Positions 15,001 through 24,300 of a stretch of 64,000 nucleotides of DNA are shown piece after piece. Location of the stretch: the NCBI GenBank assembly GCA_932294295.1, contig OW028577.1:1311001-1375000 (forward strand). The letters run 5' to 3'. This DNA is from Alitta virens (taxonomy: Eukaryota > Annelida > Polychaeta > Phyllodocida > Nereididae). A model generated the notes under the pieces. The model worked only from the letters and a program-made list of their open reading frames with translations. It had not been told where the DNA came from and did no database searches. How positions within the stretch are numbered: position 1 is the stretch's first letter; the number at the start of each line of letters is the position of its first letter. Made by a program: the position numbers and the translations under genes.

Positions 15001-18000
15001 GCAAATGCACAAGTTCCATTATTAAAGACAGATTGACTAATTAGTCAGTATATAGCTGTTCTATTACAGAAGTTTGAAAAAACTTTTGGTGTAAAAATAA
15101 TTGTCCCACACAGGTTCTTGTCTGCCTATGTATGGACTATATACACGGATGGACTATTTTGCCAATGCAATTGCTAAGGTCAGAGGAACTTCGCTAGTTA
15201 GACTGCTCTTGATTGTCTTAGCTCAATTTCATTTTTTCTCATATACACAAATTTCATACAATTGGGAGGATATGTATCTCGCGTGACCAATGTATACAAA
15301 TCTCTTCTACGACATACCTGATTGCGAAATTAATTTCAATAATGAGATTCACAACAGATTAATATATCCGCCAAATGAAAAGGTTAATACTTTGCATGAA
15401 TATCATACAATTCAATCATTTCAGCCAGGTCTCTTTTCAATGCATTTACAGTTTCTCACAATACCTTAACATGCTCAGATGGATGTTTTTGCCAAACATG
15501 AAGTAACGGAATGATGACTTCCTCCCCAAAGCTGCAAATCTGTAATCGAGCATTAGGCGCCCAGTGTCGACACAAAATATTTGAAGCGGCCAACATGTTC
15601 TCCATGGGAGCTTGTGATCTCTCCTGTCTGAAAATTAAGCAGTGGATAAGTGATTTCACCTTTCAAAAAATATGATAACCAGCAGTGTAATGCATGAATG
15701 TAACATAATGATATTCGGCAGAATTGCAACAAGTGAAATCTACATTCCACAAATCCATTTTCTGTTCATAACCAATTACCAGCAATTAAAATTTTGATTG
15801 GCAACACTAACCTTATATTAGATACATAATCCTTGAAAGCTGGCAGGATCTTTTTTGTCCTAAGGTCGCAGTTGAGAGACGCTCCCAAAACAATCGCTTG
15901 GATGAGACGTGTCAGCAAAACCCGATCAGCGATCATCGAGTCTTCTTTTAGAACGTCGAGATAAAACCCCAGAAAAACTGAAAAGGAAACAAAATCTGAG
16001 TACCCCAAAAAAAAAAAAATTAAACATTCTATCATTTTTAACATTATCCTGGGTGAAATAAACAGCAAAAAATTAAAAAATGTATCTCTTTTTTTTTCAC
16101 CAGTTTTTACTTTAGAATCATAAGTTGAACCACATAAATAAAAACAAGTGCAACAACACATTTTCAGGGTTATAATATCTGCTGTAAGTCTAACTCTATA
16201 TCGGTAACAATTTAATTGAAGTAAATTTATACATAATCATCTTACAGTGCCATCGTGAATTAGGAATATTCTTCCAGTAGACTCTCTTCGATAAGACATC
16301 TTTGAGAAGCATGACACTGTAATCCAAGCCGTAAACTTTGAAGAGGTAATCATCCTGAAGCACATCCTCGATCTCTGTTGTGACATCCGACACTTTTAGA
16401 CGCTCACCACCTAAAAATAAATTCACTGGTGATAACTACAATTCAATTCAAAGTATTTATTGACCTTCAAATTTACACTATTTAATTTAACAATTCATAA
16501 TTACAGTTACAAAATAGCTATGGCGGCCAGATGCCATATATGGCCTTTACTACGTCTCTCAACTTTGACATACTGTGTTAGTAAATTACGAGCTACATTT
16601 GTTAATACATTCATGTAGGGTGTTCATGTTATTGTTGTACAGGGTTCATCAGTTTGCTTTAACAAAATAAAAGTTAGCTTTATTATTCCTTAAGCCTGGC
16701 TTGTAATACTGCAATGGAACAATAGAGTCTTTTCATGGAGCAGCCCTGAATTCAGCAAGACAGAAGTCTTTCTTCCCCTCTTATTACTCGCTTTGCTTTT
16801 CAGACATAGTAGATCATAACGGACTCCATTAATATACTTTTCTCAGGGAAATGACAGAAATCAACTGATCGATAAGATGTCAAATATACATGAAAAAGCA
16901 CTAAAAATACTGCTGCTAGGCTACACAGCCAAGAGAAGGATCTTTTCTAGCCAATAGAATCACAGTATTCGGTCATAGCCACCTGGTGGAAGTATACAGA
17001 AACTTCCGTGAAAATCCACTTATTTCACAGGCAAATGGCTCGACCACCATTTAATGGCTTCGAAATCTGGCATCAACGGCACTAATTGACATAATAGTAC
17101 ACAATGGCTAGGACCGTCTTGCTGGTGGTGCCCTCTGTTAGTAACGAGAAGCCCATTACGCTCGGGATAATTTTCCTATACGTAGCACAGGGACCTAAGT
17201 TGGTCCCCTCCTTCGCACGAGTGCATAGGAGTCGGTCTTGGCCGCCATCACCAGGTGACTTTGTGTCAGGATCCTGACGGTTTTCTGATTGGCTGATGCT
17301 GTTCCCGTTTCTGATTGGCTGATACCAGAGGGGGTCGTTCAAATCAACCATTCAGAAACCACGATGCAATGACCAATCATAGCCCTGCTTATCCTCTGCC
17401 AATCTCAAACCATGTAAGAATGCTAGCGACCAGTCTCACTACAGTGTAGGAGACTGCGGTTCCAGTGCTACACAGGGACCTTACTGCACATGCCAATTTT
17501 CCACCGAAAATTTTGCAGATAAAATGGGTAAAGTCTACTAAAGGCAGTAATTATCTTACGTTTATCAGTGAGCTTCACAACCAACTTGAGCAGGTCGAAG
17601 ATCTCCCTTCTTTTCTTCTCCCTGTTATTCAGGGTGATCGCCGATTGTGATTCTTTACCCTTTTTGAGGAGCTCAGCCTCCTTGCGGACTTGAGTCTTGA
17701 CCACCTGAAAAACAATCATAAAAGAAGTTAACATAATGAGGAGGCAAGAGAAAGAGGTGGGATTTTGCCTTTTGCAGCTAATAACACTCTACTCACAGTG
17801 AATTTTAGATTGGCATTTTAACAATATATTATAGGAAGAGATGAGAGTGAAAGATTATGAAAGCCTGGTATTTTTCAAGGAATGAATACCTTGAAAAGAA
17901 CATCCCACCCAAAGGCTTTGTGATGATTAGAATTCTTGGCCTTTCTGTCTGAGTTGAGATCGAGTGCTCGGATCACATAATTCTTTGTAATTAGCAGCTG

Positions 18001-18186
18001 AAGCTTGTCGATTTGGCGCTGGAGAAAAAAAAAGTAATGTCACAGTCACATACAATGAAAAAAAAAAAATTGCAGTGAATCATTTAATAGTAGCCAAGTG
18101 CCACCAACATTTCATACCTTCCTCTCAGTGACCTTGTCCGTGTCAAGAGCCCTGCAGACCGCAATGACTTCCTTCAACTCATCCAT
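1..18186 (-). CDS. ATM: ATM serine/threonine kinase, N-terminal part (31 exons, runs off the left edge)
   Basis: ATM is the PI3K-like kinase that signals DNA double-strand breaks. Coding exons read from the splice sites, in transcript order: 18118-18186, 17890-18018, 17560-17704, 16246-16410, 15812-15977, 15465-15627, 14894-14998, 14316-14392, 14135-14198, 13841-13995, 13346-13570, 12258-13002, 11458-11667, 11170-11365, 10845-11068, 10486-10568, 10059-10214, 9678-9750, 9142-9290, 8592-8697, 8136-8306, 7491-7651, 6879-7125, 6556-6647, 6270-6399, 5161-5375, 4693-4786, 4388-4483, 1284-1442, 787-925, 1-186. They stay in frame for about 1,698 codons. Residues 14-29 form the TAN motif (DKVTERK and following). 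Blocks such as KNLPEIVVDLLMTLYDKP and CLGEIGPVDLAMM match human ATM in order. This is HEAT-like solenoid; FAT, kinase and FATC domains must lie left of base 1. A 5' acceptor at 18,215 implies an upstream noncoding exon. Confidence 0.95.
2547..3398 (+). CDS. Intronless NHL-repeat beta-propeller protein (probable retrogene)
   Basis: An uninterrupted 283-codon ORF starts at ACACAATGG, a good Kozak context. It consists almost wholly of NHL repeats, as in the C-terminal propellers of TRIM2/3/71 and Brat-like proteins. About six blades can be seen, each of the type 'P.GIAVD..D.I.V.D..NHR...F...GK'; clear examples are PNGIAVDYHDNIFVCDNGNH (residues ~210-230) and PHGIAVTADDKFIITD (~112-128). No RING, B-box, coiled coil, signal peptide or membrane segment is present, so any role in protein or RNA binding is inference from the fold. 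The gene lies antisense inside an ATM intron, has no introns and is followed by AATAAA and an A11 tract, which suggests retroposition from a spliced mRNA. The intact frame and strong repeat pattern suggest selection. It could instead be an old single-exon member of the family. Confidence 0.85.
   Translation: MAVRGLPLVNPRLAWKLDSRGVDEGQICTPVDVAFLPKGMIVVSELDNERLQLFDKDGHYVEIVGEGEIKPRGVVTDKVEGNMAAVDVCDKTVKMFDPDGTSLGSWTKFIFEEPHGIAVTADDKFIITDLGPQAPRINVYDPEGMKILQFGSSHEGNDYLKSPNFVTVDQHDRILVSDWANHCVKAFDVRSGKLVEKFGKRGKDDGQLFYPNGIAVDYHDNIFVCDNGNHRISMFTSQGKFLQQVLDNNDGILFPEGIAIGDAGLLVITESGIAEDYVKAYLI
3566..3595 (+). terminator. Polyadenylation signal and genomic poly-A tract of the NHL gene
   Basis: AATAAA lies at 3566-3571, 168 bases past the stop codon. 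After 13 further bases comes a run of eleven A at 3585-3595. This is the spacing expected of a cleaved, polyadenylated mRNA copied back into DNA. A chance A-run cannot be excluded. Confidence 0.55.
5470..5645. repeat. Degenerate array of AAGTAC / AAGTCC words
   Basis: Within an ATM intron, the words AAGTAC, CAAGTCC and GTACTTG recur about every 6-12 bases for some 170 bases. Because AAGTACTT and its relatives are partly self-complementary, the array could fold. It makes long spurious minus-strand ORFs rich in TWT and Y/L residues. I see no coding function. Confidence 0.6.
5812..5960 (-). repeat. Truncated SINE body
   Basis: Contains CAGACATAATGATGAAATGA followed by a block ending in CTTGCCCAAGCACAGACAC. 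The same order of blocks occurs near 22,740, 56,960 and 60,530 and, inverted, near 54,760. This copy lacks a recognisable tRNA-like head, so it is a truncated member of that SINE family. It sits in the ATM intron upstream of the exon at 5161-5375. Confidence 0.5.
11668..12257. other. ATM intron with no recognised feature
   Basis: This 590-base intron separates the ATM exons at 12258-13002 and 11458-11667. A CAGACAGACAGACA run near 11,775 leads into an AT-rich stretch that resembles retroposon 3' tails elsewhere in the window (near 16,450 and 33,250). The likeness is weak and I assign no element. Confidence 0.4.
14508..14821 (+). mobile_element. hAT-like MITE, copy A
   Basis: A 314-bp element starts GGGTATAGTGCAGTATAGCG and ends GCTATACTGTACTTTTTCC; its ends are imperfect inverted repeats of about 25 bp. 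Probable 8-bp target duplications are AAGTACCT (14500-14507) and AAGTACCC (14822-14829), 7 of 8 matching. The interior carries a GC hairpin (GGGGGCGCCAGCCCCC) and TGACGTCAT words, shared with the copies at 37,380, 44,009 and 47,711. It lies in an ATM intron and has no coding capacity. Confidence 0.85.
16411..17559. other. ATM intron 3, no gene found
   Basis: An intron of 1.15 kb between the exons at 17560-17704 and 16246-16410. Near 16,450 there is a TTTATTGACC-type sequence like the 3' ends of retroposons. At 17,105-17,160 a block reading GTCTTGCTGGTGGTG resembles one near 39,665 and, more weakly, 47,630, so it is probably a diverged dispersed repeat. ATTGGCTGAT occurs twice near 17,285-17,325. 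No ORF is supported. Confidence 0.45.
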
Positions 18187-19429
18187 GGCGGAGATGTTGG
18201 CTGCTTCTCAGCCTCCTGACAAGAATCGGCAAATATCTGAAATTAAAGAATGCAAGCCATTTTTCAAATCTACATTAACCATATTATGATACACACCCAT
18301 AGAAAATCCTATAGCTCTTTGAAAGCAATCTCATGGGCAGAAAAAAACTATTGGGGTTTTTCAAGTGTCATCTAACCTGCAACAGAAATATTTTTAAACC
18401 TGGCCTGAAGAGGGCATGGTGCCATTCACACAAACAAGCAATCATTTGGTGAACAATGGTGAAGGAGGCTCGGGAGGCACAGGCATCGTTATCCCCACAA
18501 CCAAACAGGGCTAGCCTCGAAGAGACAAACCCAACTGCCACGTGAAGGGGTAGCCATCCTCACTAATAAATTAAGCAAGGTATGCAAGCTGGCCCGTTCA
18601 CCATGAAGATAGTACTAGGCTGCATGGGAAGGCTGGTCCCTGCACCAAGAAATTTCTTGAAATGGCTCCAGTCTAAAGGTTGGCCCCAAGTCAGGAAGGT
18701 CAGCCCCTTCCCTAGAGAGGTGGGCATTGCCTGCATATAGGGTGGTAAGGCCCTTTCACCGGAAGATTGATCCAAAGGTATACAGCCGTACATAAAAGTT
18801 AGCCCTTACACCCTTTCATTAGGGCCCAATTATGGTTGCCGTGCAGGTTCAACCGTTGCTGTTGGTCCCTTTGCTACCATGATTGGGTCCCACGTACATG
18901 GCAATGCAATCAGCAAATAATCAGTGTCAATACCAAAATTGTATAGCTACAGCATCTGGACTCGCAATAGCGATAACCATCTATGTGCACTGCAATAACT
19001 GCATCCCCATTGCCAATATGTCTTGAAATAGCCATTTGCAATGTGCAGATCAGCAGCATCTTTATACTGGTTTATCAATGCCCATTGATTACATAACAAT
19101 TGATTAAGCATTAAAATAATTTAAGAAGTGCTAAAAAAGGAAATTGACACATATAAAAAGACATGTAAGCAATTTCACAGCCACTCTACAATTGAAATTT
19201 CCCAGAAAGTGAGTCACCAACTTGACCAAGGCACCAAAACAAAATTTACACTTTCTCAGACTTGACGTCTGAAAGACTATTTTCTCAGCCTTCTGGCCAG
19301 CAATCGACCCCACTTTCATGATTGTAAGAAACATAATAATGGATTCGTGTTTCTATTACCTATGTCATGCTGTTACAGACCATTAACTTCGCAAAAATCG
19401 TATTTTATCCCACAAATTTCATTCAACAC

Positions 19430-19520
19430 ACTCCTCTCCCGCGTGCACCATTTTGGCCGCCTAGCGGTGAAAATTAAAAATAAACGCGCAACTTCCGATT
19501 GTGAAAGTTGGTGCAAGTTG
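19430..19520. promoter_or_regulatory. Candidate bidirectional promoter core of ATM and GPN2
   Basis: This is the only CpG-containing patch between the divergent genes: TCCCGCGTGCACC, GGCCGCC and AACGCGCAACTTCCG. ACTTCCG at 19,491-19,497 is an ETS-type site on the minus strand. There is no clear TATA box, as is usual for housekeeping promoters. Inferred from position and composition only. Confidence 0.35.
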
Positions 19521-19724
19521 GCTCGACAATTTAGTTAATTTGGTGGGTTTTCAAGCTGTAAATTCACTAGTTACCGTAATAGAAGACCTGTGTATTTGTT
19601 GTGAAGGAATTAATTCATTTCAAGAGATTTACATTGCTCATGTGAACAATTAAATCTGGATTTTTTAATATCGCTCACAAAAACACATGAAAATGACAAC
19701 TGTCAAACTTTGACAGCTGTCATT

Positions 19725-19837
19725 TTACAGGCTAGTGAAATAATGGAGTGGCTAAAATGCTATATAAAATGTTCTATATTATATTACAGGCTAGTGAAAT
19801 AATGGAGTGGCTAAAATGCTATATAAAATGTTCTATA
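19725..19837. repeat. Near-perfect 59-bp tandem duplication upstream of GPN2
   Basis: TTACAGGCTAGTGAAATAAT and the bases after it, through GTTCTATATTATAT, occur at 19,725 and again at 19,784 without a visible mismatch. Such identity means a recent duplication, or an assembly artefact. Each unit begins with a TTACAG acceptor-like sequence, which could create duplicate 3' splice sites in the GPN2 leader. Confidence 0.9.
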
Positions 19838-19943
19838 TTATATGCTTGTTGTATTTTTGACAACAATATAGAATTTCAATGTATTTAATCATGACTTCAT
19901 GTTGTCTTCACATTTTTCAATTGCAGACAAGCTAAAACCCACC

Positions 19944-21088
19944 ATGTATGGCCAGATTGTTATTGGCCCTCCTGGCTCTGGGAAAACGACCTACTGCCGG
20001 GCAATGAAAGAATTCTTGACAAATGCTTTTAATCGAAAAGTTGCCGTAATCAACATGGACCCTGCGAATGATATTCTTCCTTACAAACCTGACATCGATA
20101 TATCAGACCTGGTTACACTGCCAGATGTAATGGATAATTTACATCTTGGTCCAAACGGAGGCCTTGTATTTACGATGGACTATATCTACAAAAATATTGA
20201 TTGGTTGGAAAAGAAACTAGAGACATTCAGAGATCATTATTTACTCTTTGACTTCCCGGGGCAAGTGGAGTTGTATACTCACGACAGTTCTGTGCGAAAC
20301 CTTGTCGCAAAACTTGTAAAGTTGAACTACAAATTAGTTGCAGTACATTTAGTGGACTCTCATTACTGCAGTGATGCTTCGAAGTTCATATCAGTACTTC
20401 TGACGTCTCTCGCCACTATGTTACAAGTGGAGTTGCCTCACGTTAATGTTCTCTCAAAGGCAGACTTGATTGAGAAGTACGGAAAATTATCATTCAACAT
20501 AGACTTTTATACCGAAGTTCTCGATCTCTCTTATTTACTGGGTGAACTACAGGTTAGTTTCTGAATTCTTAATAAAAATATATTACACAATGTACATTAT
20601 AACTATTCCATTTGTCAAATCATTAAATTCCTATATTCATAATTATTTATTTTACAGGACGATCCATTTTTCAAGAAACGCAACAAAATGAACGAAGCCA
20701 TTGTTGGGGTCATAGAAGATTACAGTTTAGTTTCTTTTGTGTTGTTAAACATTCAGGTAAAGCTTTTTCCAGTTTTTTTCTTCAATTCTTAACCAATGTT
20801 AATTTACCTATCTGTCTGTTAATTCTCTTGGGAAATATGTATATTCCATAATTATTTTTTTTTCTGCAGGACAAAGACTGCATGTTGCGAGTGATCAGGT
20901 CTGTTGACAAAGCAAATGGATATATTTTTGGTGACGAAGAAGAGAGGAACATTCAATCATTACTTTCTTGTGCAGTGGGAGCTGAATTTGAGGACGAAAA
21001 AATTTCTAAAATTCGTGAAAAATATGTCACAGATGTTGAGATGGAAGATGATGATGAAACTGACCAAGTTGTGGACTTCACAATTTAA
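19944..21088 (+). CDS. GPN2: GPN-loop GTPase 2
   Basis: Three exons, 19944-20552, 20658-20756 and 20870-21088, give 308 residues; human GPN2 has 310. GPN GTPases work as dimers in the assembly and nuclear import of RNA polymerase II. Visible motifs are the P-loop GPPGSGKT (residues 8-15), the defining GPN triplet (69-71), the G3 motif DFPGQ (103-107) and SKAD (171-174) as the G4 site. [26 protein letters not shown] and DYSLVSF point to GPN2 rather than GPN1 or GPN3. The start chosen is the ATG in CCCACCATGT at 19,944, just after a 3' splice site at 19,926, so an upstream leader exon is implied. The C-terminus is acidic ([10 protein letters not shown]). The gene is divergent from ATM and convergent with CCDC112, whose stop lies 286 bp beyond. 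Confidence 0.95.
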
Positions 21089-21373
21089 CAGATTTCACAA
21101 TTTATGCTGTTAAACTGTATCAAGATTCTTATGAACTGTTGAACTTGTACATATGCACACAAGATTGCTGTTAAATGAAAAATAACTCCATTTTAACAAA
21201 TTGTACATTTTTATTTATCACAGAATGTGTTGTGCATTGAAGCTTTTAGGTTGACCAATTATCAACCCAAAAGTAGACATACCAATTGCCAGTAACTCTA
21301 TCACATAAATTAAGTGAGAAAAAGCGAGAATATGCTGCGGCAGTCTAATTTTAGAGAATATTTGCAGTTGTTA

Positions 21374-24300
21374 TCAAGATAAACCCTGTCTCCATGATGG
21401 CACAGCTCTGAAAAGAAGCATACTTCAATAAGAAAAACAGTTACTGATTTCAGAAAATTTGCCTTTATATATAATTTTAAGTGGATCTCGCCCAAAAAAA
21501 AAAAAAAATCACCCAAATTTCTACTAATATGCCTCCTACGCATGGGCGCAAATCCTGGGGGTATGGAGGCGATAAATTTTCCCCCTCTCCTACAAATTAA
21601 TATTTTATTCATATTTTAATGTAATTTTTTATGATTTTGTGGCACTAAGAGGCTTCATCCCCCCCCCCCCCCCTACTATGCCTGTGCAATATATTTAAAT
21701 TACCTGTGAGGCATGTGATAGATCTGGCCTCCTCCATTCGGCCCTTGCTCTTTGTTTCTTTCTTTCCATCCCTCTGTTAATTGGTAGAGTCTGGAAGGGT
21801 CTCTGGCAACTTTGACTGCCACCTAAAATACAAAAAAAAATGCTTTCATTTAACTACTAACTAGGCGGGTACTATTACTCAACATATTAAAAAATGTTTG
21901 CTGTGAAATATTGTTGAAATTGCTCAATAAGAGACCTCGGCTCAGTCACCGCTAATTAAGACCTTGCTTGGAATCTAGCAAGTATTTAGTACGCTCTACA
22001 GTCAAAACGGCCTATTACCAGAACGGCCCCTAGCCTAAACGGCCCCTTACCAAAGCGGCCCCCTATATATGTATGTATAGTTAATAGTAATATCTAGATC
22101 CAGTATTATTAGTAGGTATTGTTCATTGAATGAGCTGACAAATATAATGCTCACACTGATCCTATATTTAAGAATTCAAATATATTGAAAATTGAAGATA
22201 TATTTTTTTTGTGATTGTCAGTGACTTATTGTCCTTAGTTTGATCTGCAACTTACTTTATCCAGATAAAATTATTTCTCTATATAAATTCCCTATATAGA
22301 AAGAGGACTTTTCGGCAATTACTAGGAACTTTAAATTTTGAAAATCAGAATATAAATGACCAAGTTGTGCTTGATTAATGATGCAGAAGGTTACTCCCTT
22401 CATATACTGCTGGGGAGGCCGTTTCGGTGACGTGTTTATGGCGGACCGCTTGCCCTTCTTGTAGCCCCGGCGAAAATCATAACAACCTTATCATCGTAAC
22501 TAAGACACCATCACCAAACTGCAACAAATACTTTTATTGGTGGCAACCTCTAGAACATTACTAGTATTGAAAAGAAGTTTCATGTGGGATTTGGACGCTG
22601 AAAAACGAATTTTAAAAAACGGGAGGCCGTTTAGGTAAGGGGCCGTTTTGGTGGGGGCCGTTCTGGTAATAGGCCGTTTTGACTGCACACCTTTAGTACA
22701 TGTATGTCGCAATGCTATTGGTCAGACTTATATGACCAGTCCAAGCAGACATAATGATGAGATGATAAGGCTTGATGTCCAACCTGTGTCCAACCCATAT
22801 TACACATATACTTCATGGGTGGGCTGTCTCACTTGCTCCAAACATAGACATCTAGTTCAAGGCGCCACCAATTTAACATCTAATACACATGTGACTGGTA
22901 TTCAGCCAAAATGTAGCTCATGAAGAATGTCCGGGCTGGGGATTCAGCAACAGCAAATGTATTATAACAGACCAGCTGTGTTTTGTTGTATATTATCGAT
23001 ATTCCATAAGAATCTTTAGATTTCTCTCACCTGACTTTTGAGTTGGTTAAGTTTTCGTTCTCTTTCCTTCTCGGCTGCTATCTTTTCCTTCTCTTGTTCT
23101 TGCTTTTTCTTCAATTTCTCCATGTCCTAAAATTACAAGGAATCTCTATTAAGAGATGAAGCCATGAAGGAATAATTTAACATTTTGAAATTTAGATGCT
23201 TGAAATGTCATATTGACATTTACGATTGTGGTGGGCCGAGTCTCTGAGATCAACCCCATTGCTCATATGTCAAACATTTCCCAGAAGTCTGGGCAAGAAT
23301 TAGAATGCACTTTATACAACCAAGTGACAAATTTTTTTTTTGACAATCTTAATTATATATGGTATGGGTTTTGGATGAGCACACTTAAGTGACAACCTTT
23401 AGTCGAATAGTATACATGTTCAATTGTTCCTTGTAATTCATAAGAATCATTATGGATATGTCTGGTTCTGCCTCGCTGGTTTAATTACTGAATGTTAAAC
23501 TCACTCTCTGGTGCATTCTTGCCATAATCACGGGATCAGCCCGTCTAGCTTCCTTTTCCATTTCTTCTAACAATTGTTCATGAATTCTTTCTTCCTCCTC
23601 ATGTTGTTTTTTCAATTGTCTGTGTTCTTCAACTTTAGATTTTAATTCCAGCTGAGAATAAACATGAAACTATTCTTTAGTACATGTACATACATTTAAG
23701 AGACATTGCATTAAAAGGTCCATAAATATCCTTGCACTGATAAATGATTTTTCACCTGTTTTTGTTTCTCTTTTTCCTTTTCTTTGACTTTCAGCAATTC
23801 CTGACGTAATTTCCTTTCCTCTTCTTCCGCTTTTTGCAATTCTCGTTCGATCTTCAAACAAATCCCAGGGTACGTTAAATAACAGCATCTTATATCATCA
23901 TCAGTAACAGCAGGTCAACATTTTCTTGGTCTAGATTGCAAATCAGTTTTAAGATGATGTTTCACAGTAGAGTTTACAAATTTTTTACATATCAAAACGA
24001 GACATTACCTTCCAAGCATTCAACTGCGCTTTTCTTTCTCGAGCTTCATCTTCCAACATCTTCTTCTTCATTTCTTCCTTTCTTCTCGCTAATTCTTCCT
24101 TTTCTTTTTCTTCTTCAACAGCCTTGTCAAGAATTTCATCTTTTTCAACCTAAAATTATGCATTAATCTGAGTGATAAAGAATGCATTCTTGCTGTGTTC
24201 GTGCAGATTCCTTTCCTCCTACCAAAATACAGTACTGAAACTATTAAATCTTCCACCAATCAAGTGGTTAATGTCACAGCTTACTGTAATTACCTCTTTT

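Larger units (their letters stand above)
18216..19926. other. ATM / GPN2 divergent intergenic region
   Basis: ATM starts leftward from 18,186 and GPN2 rightward from 19,944, so their start codons are 1,758 bp apart. The region should hold the 5' noncoding exon of ATM (an acceptor is visible at 18,215) and that of GPN2 (acceptor TTGCAG at 19,921-19,926). Blocks at 18,590-18,800 rich in GGCC and AAGGTTGGCCC resemble sequence near 33,170, suggesting an old repeat. I could not place either 5' exon with confidence. Confidence 0.6.

Noticed and set aside
15101..15286. Plus-strand ORF between ATM exons
   Set aside because: Intronic, antisense to ATM and without recognisable features.
1..18186. Related PI3K-like kinases (ATR, DNA-PKcs, mTOR) as identity of the left gene
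   Set aside because: The TAN motif and the ordered matches to human ATM blocks are specific to ATM.
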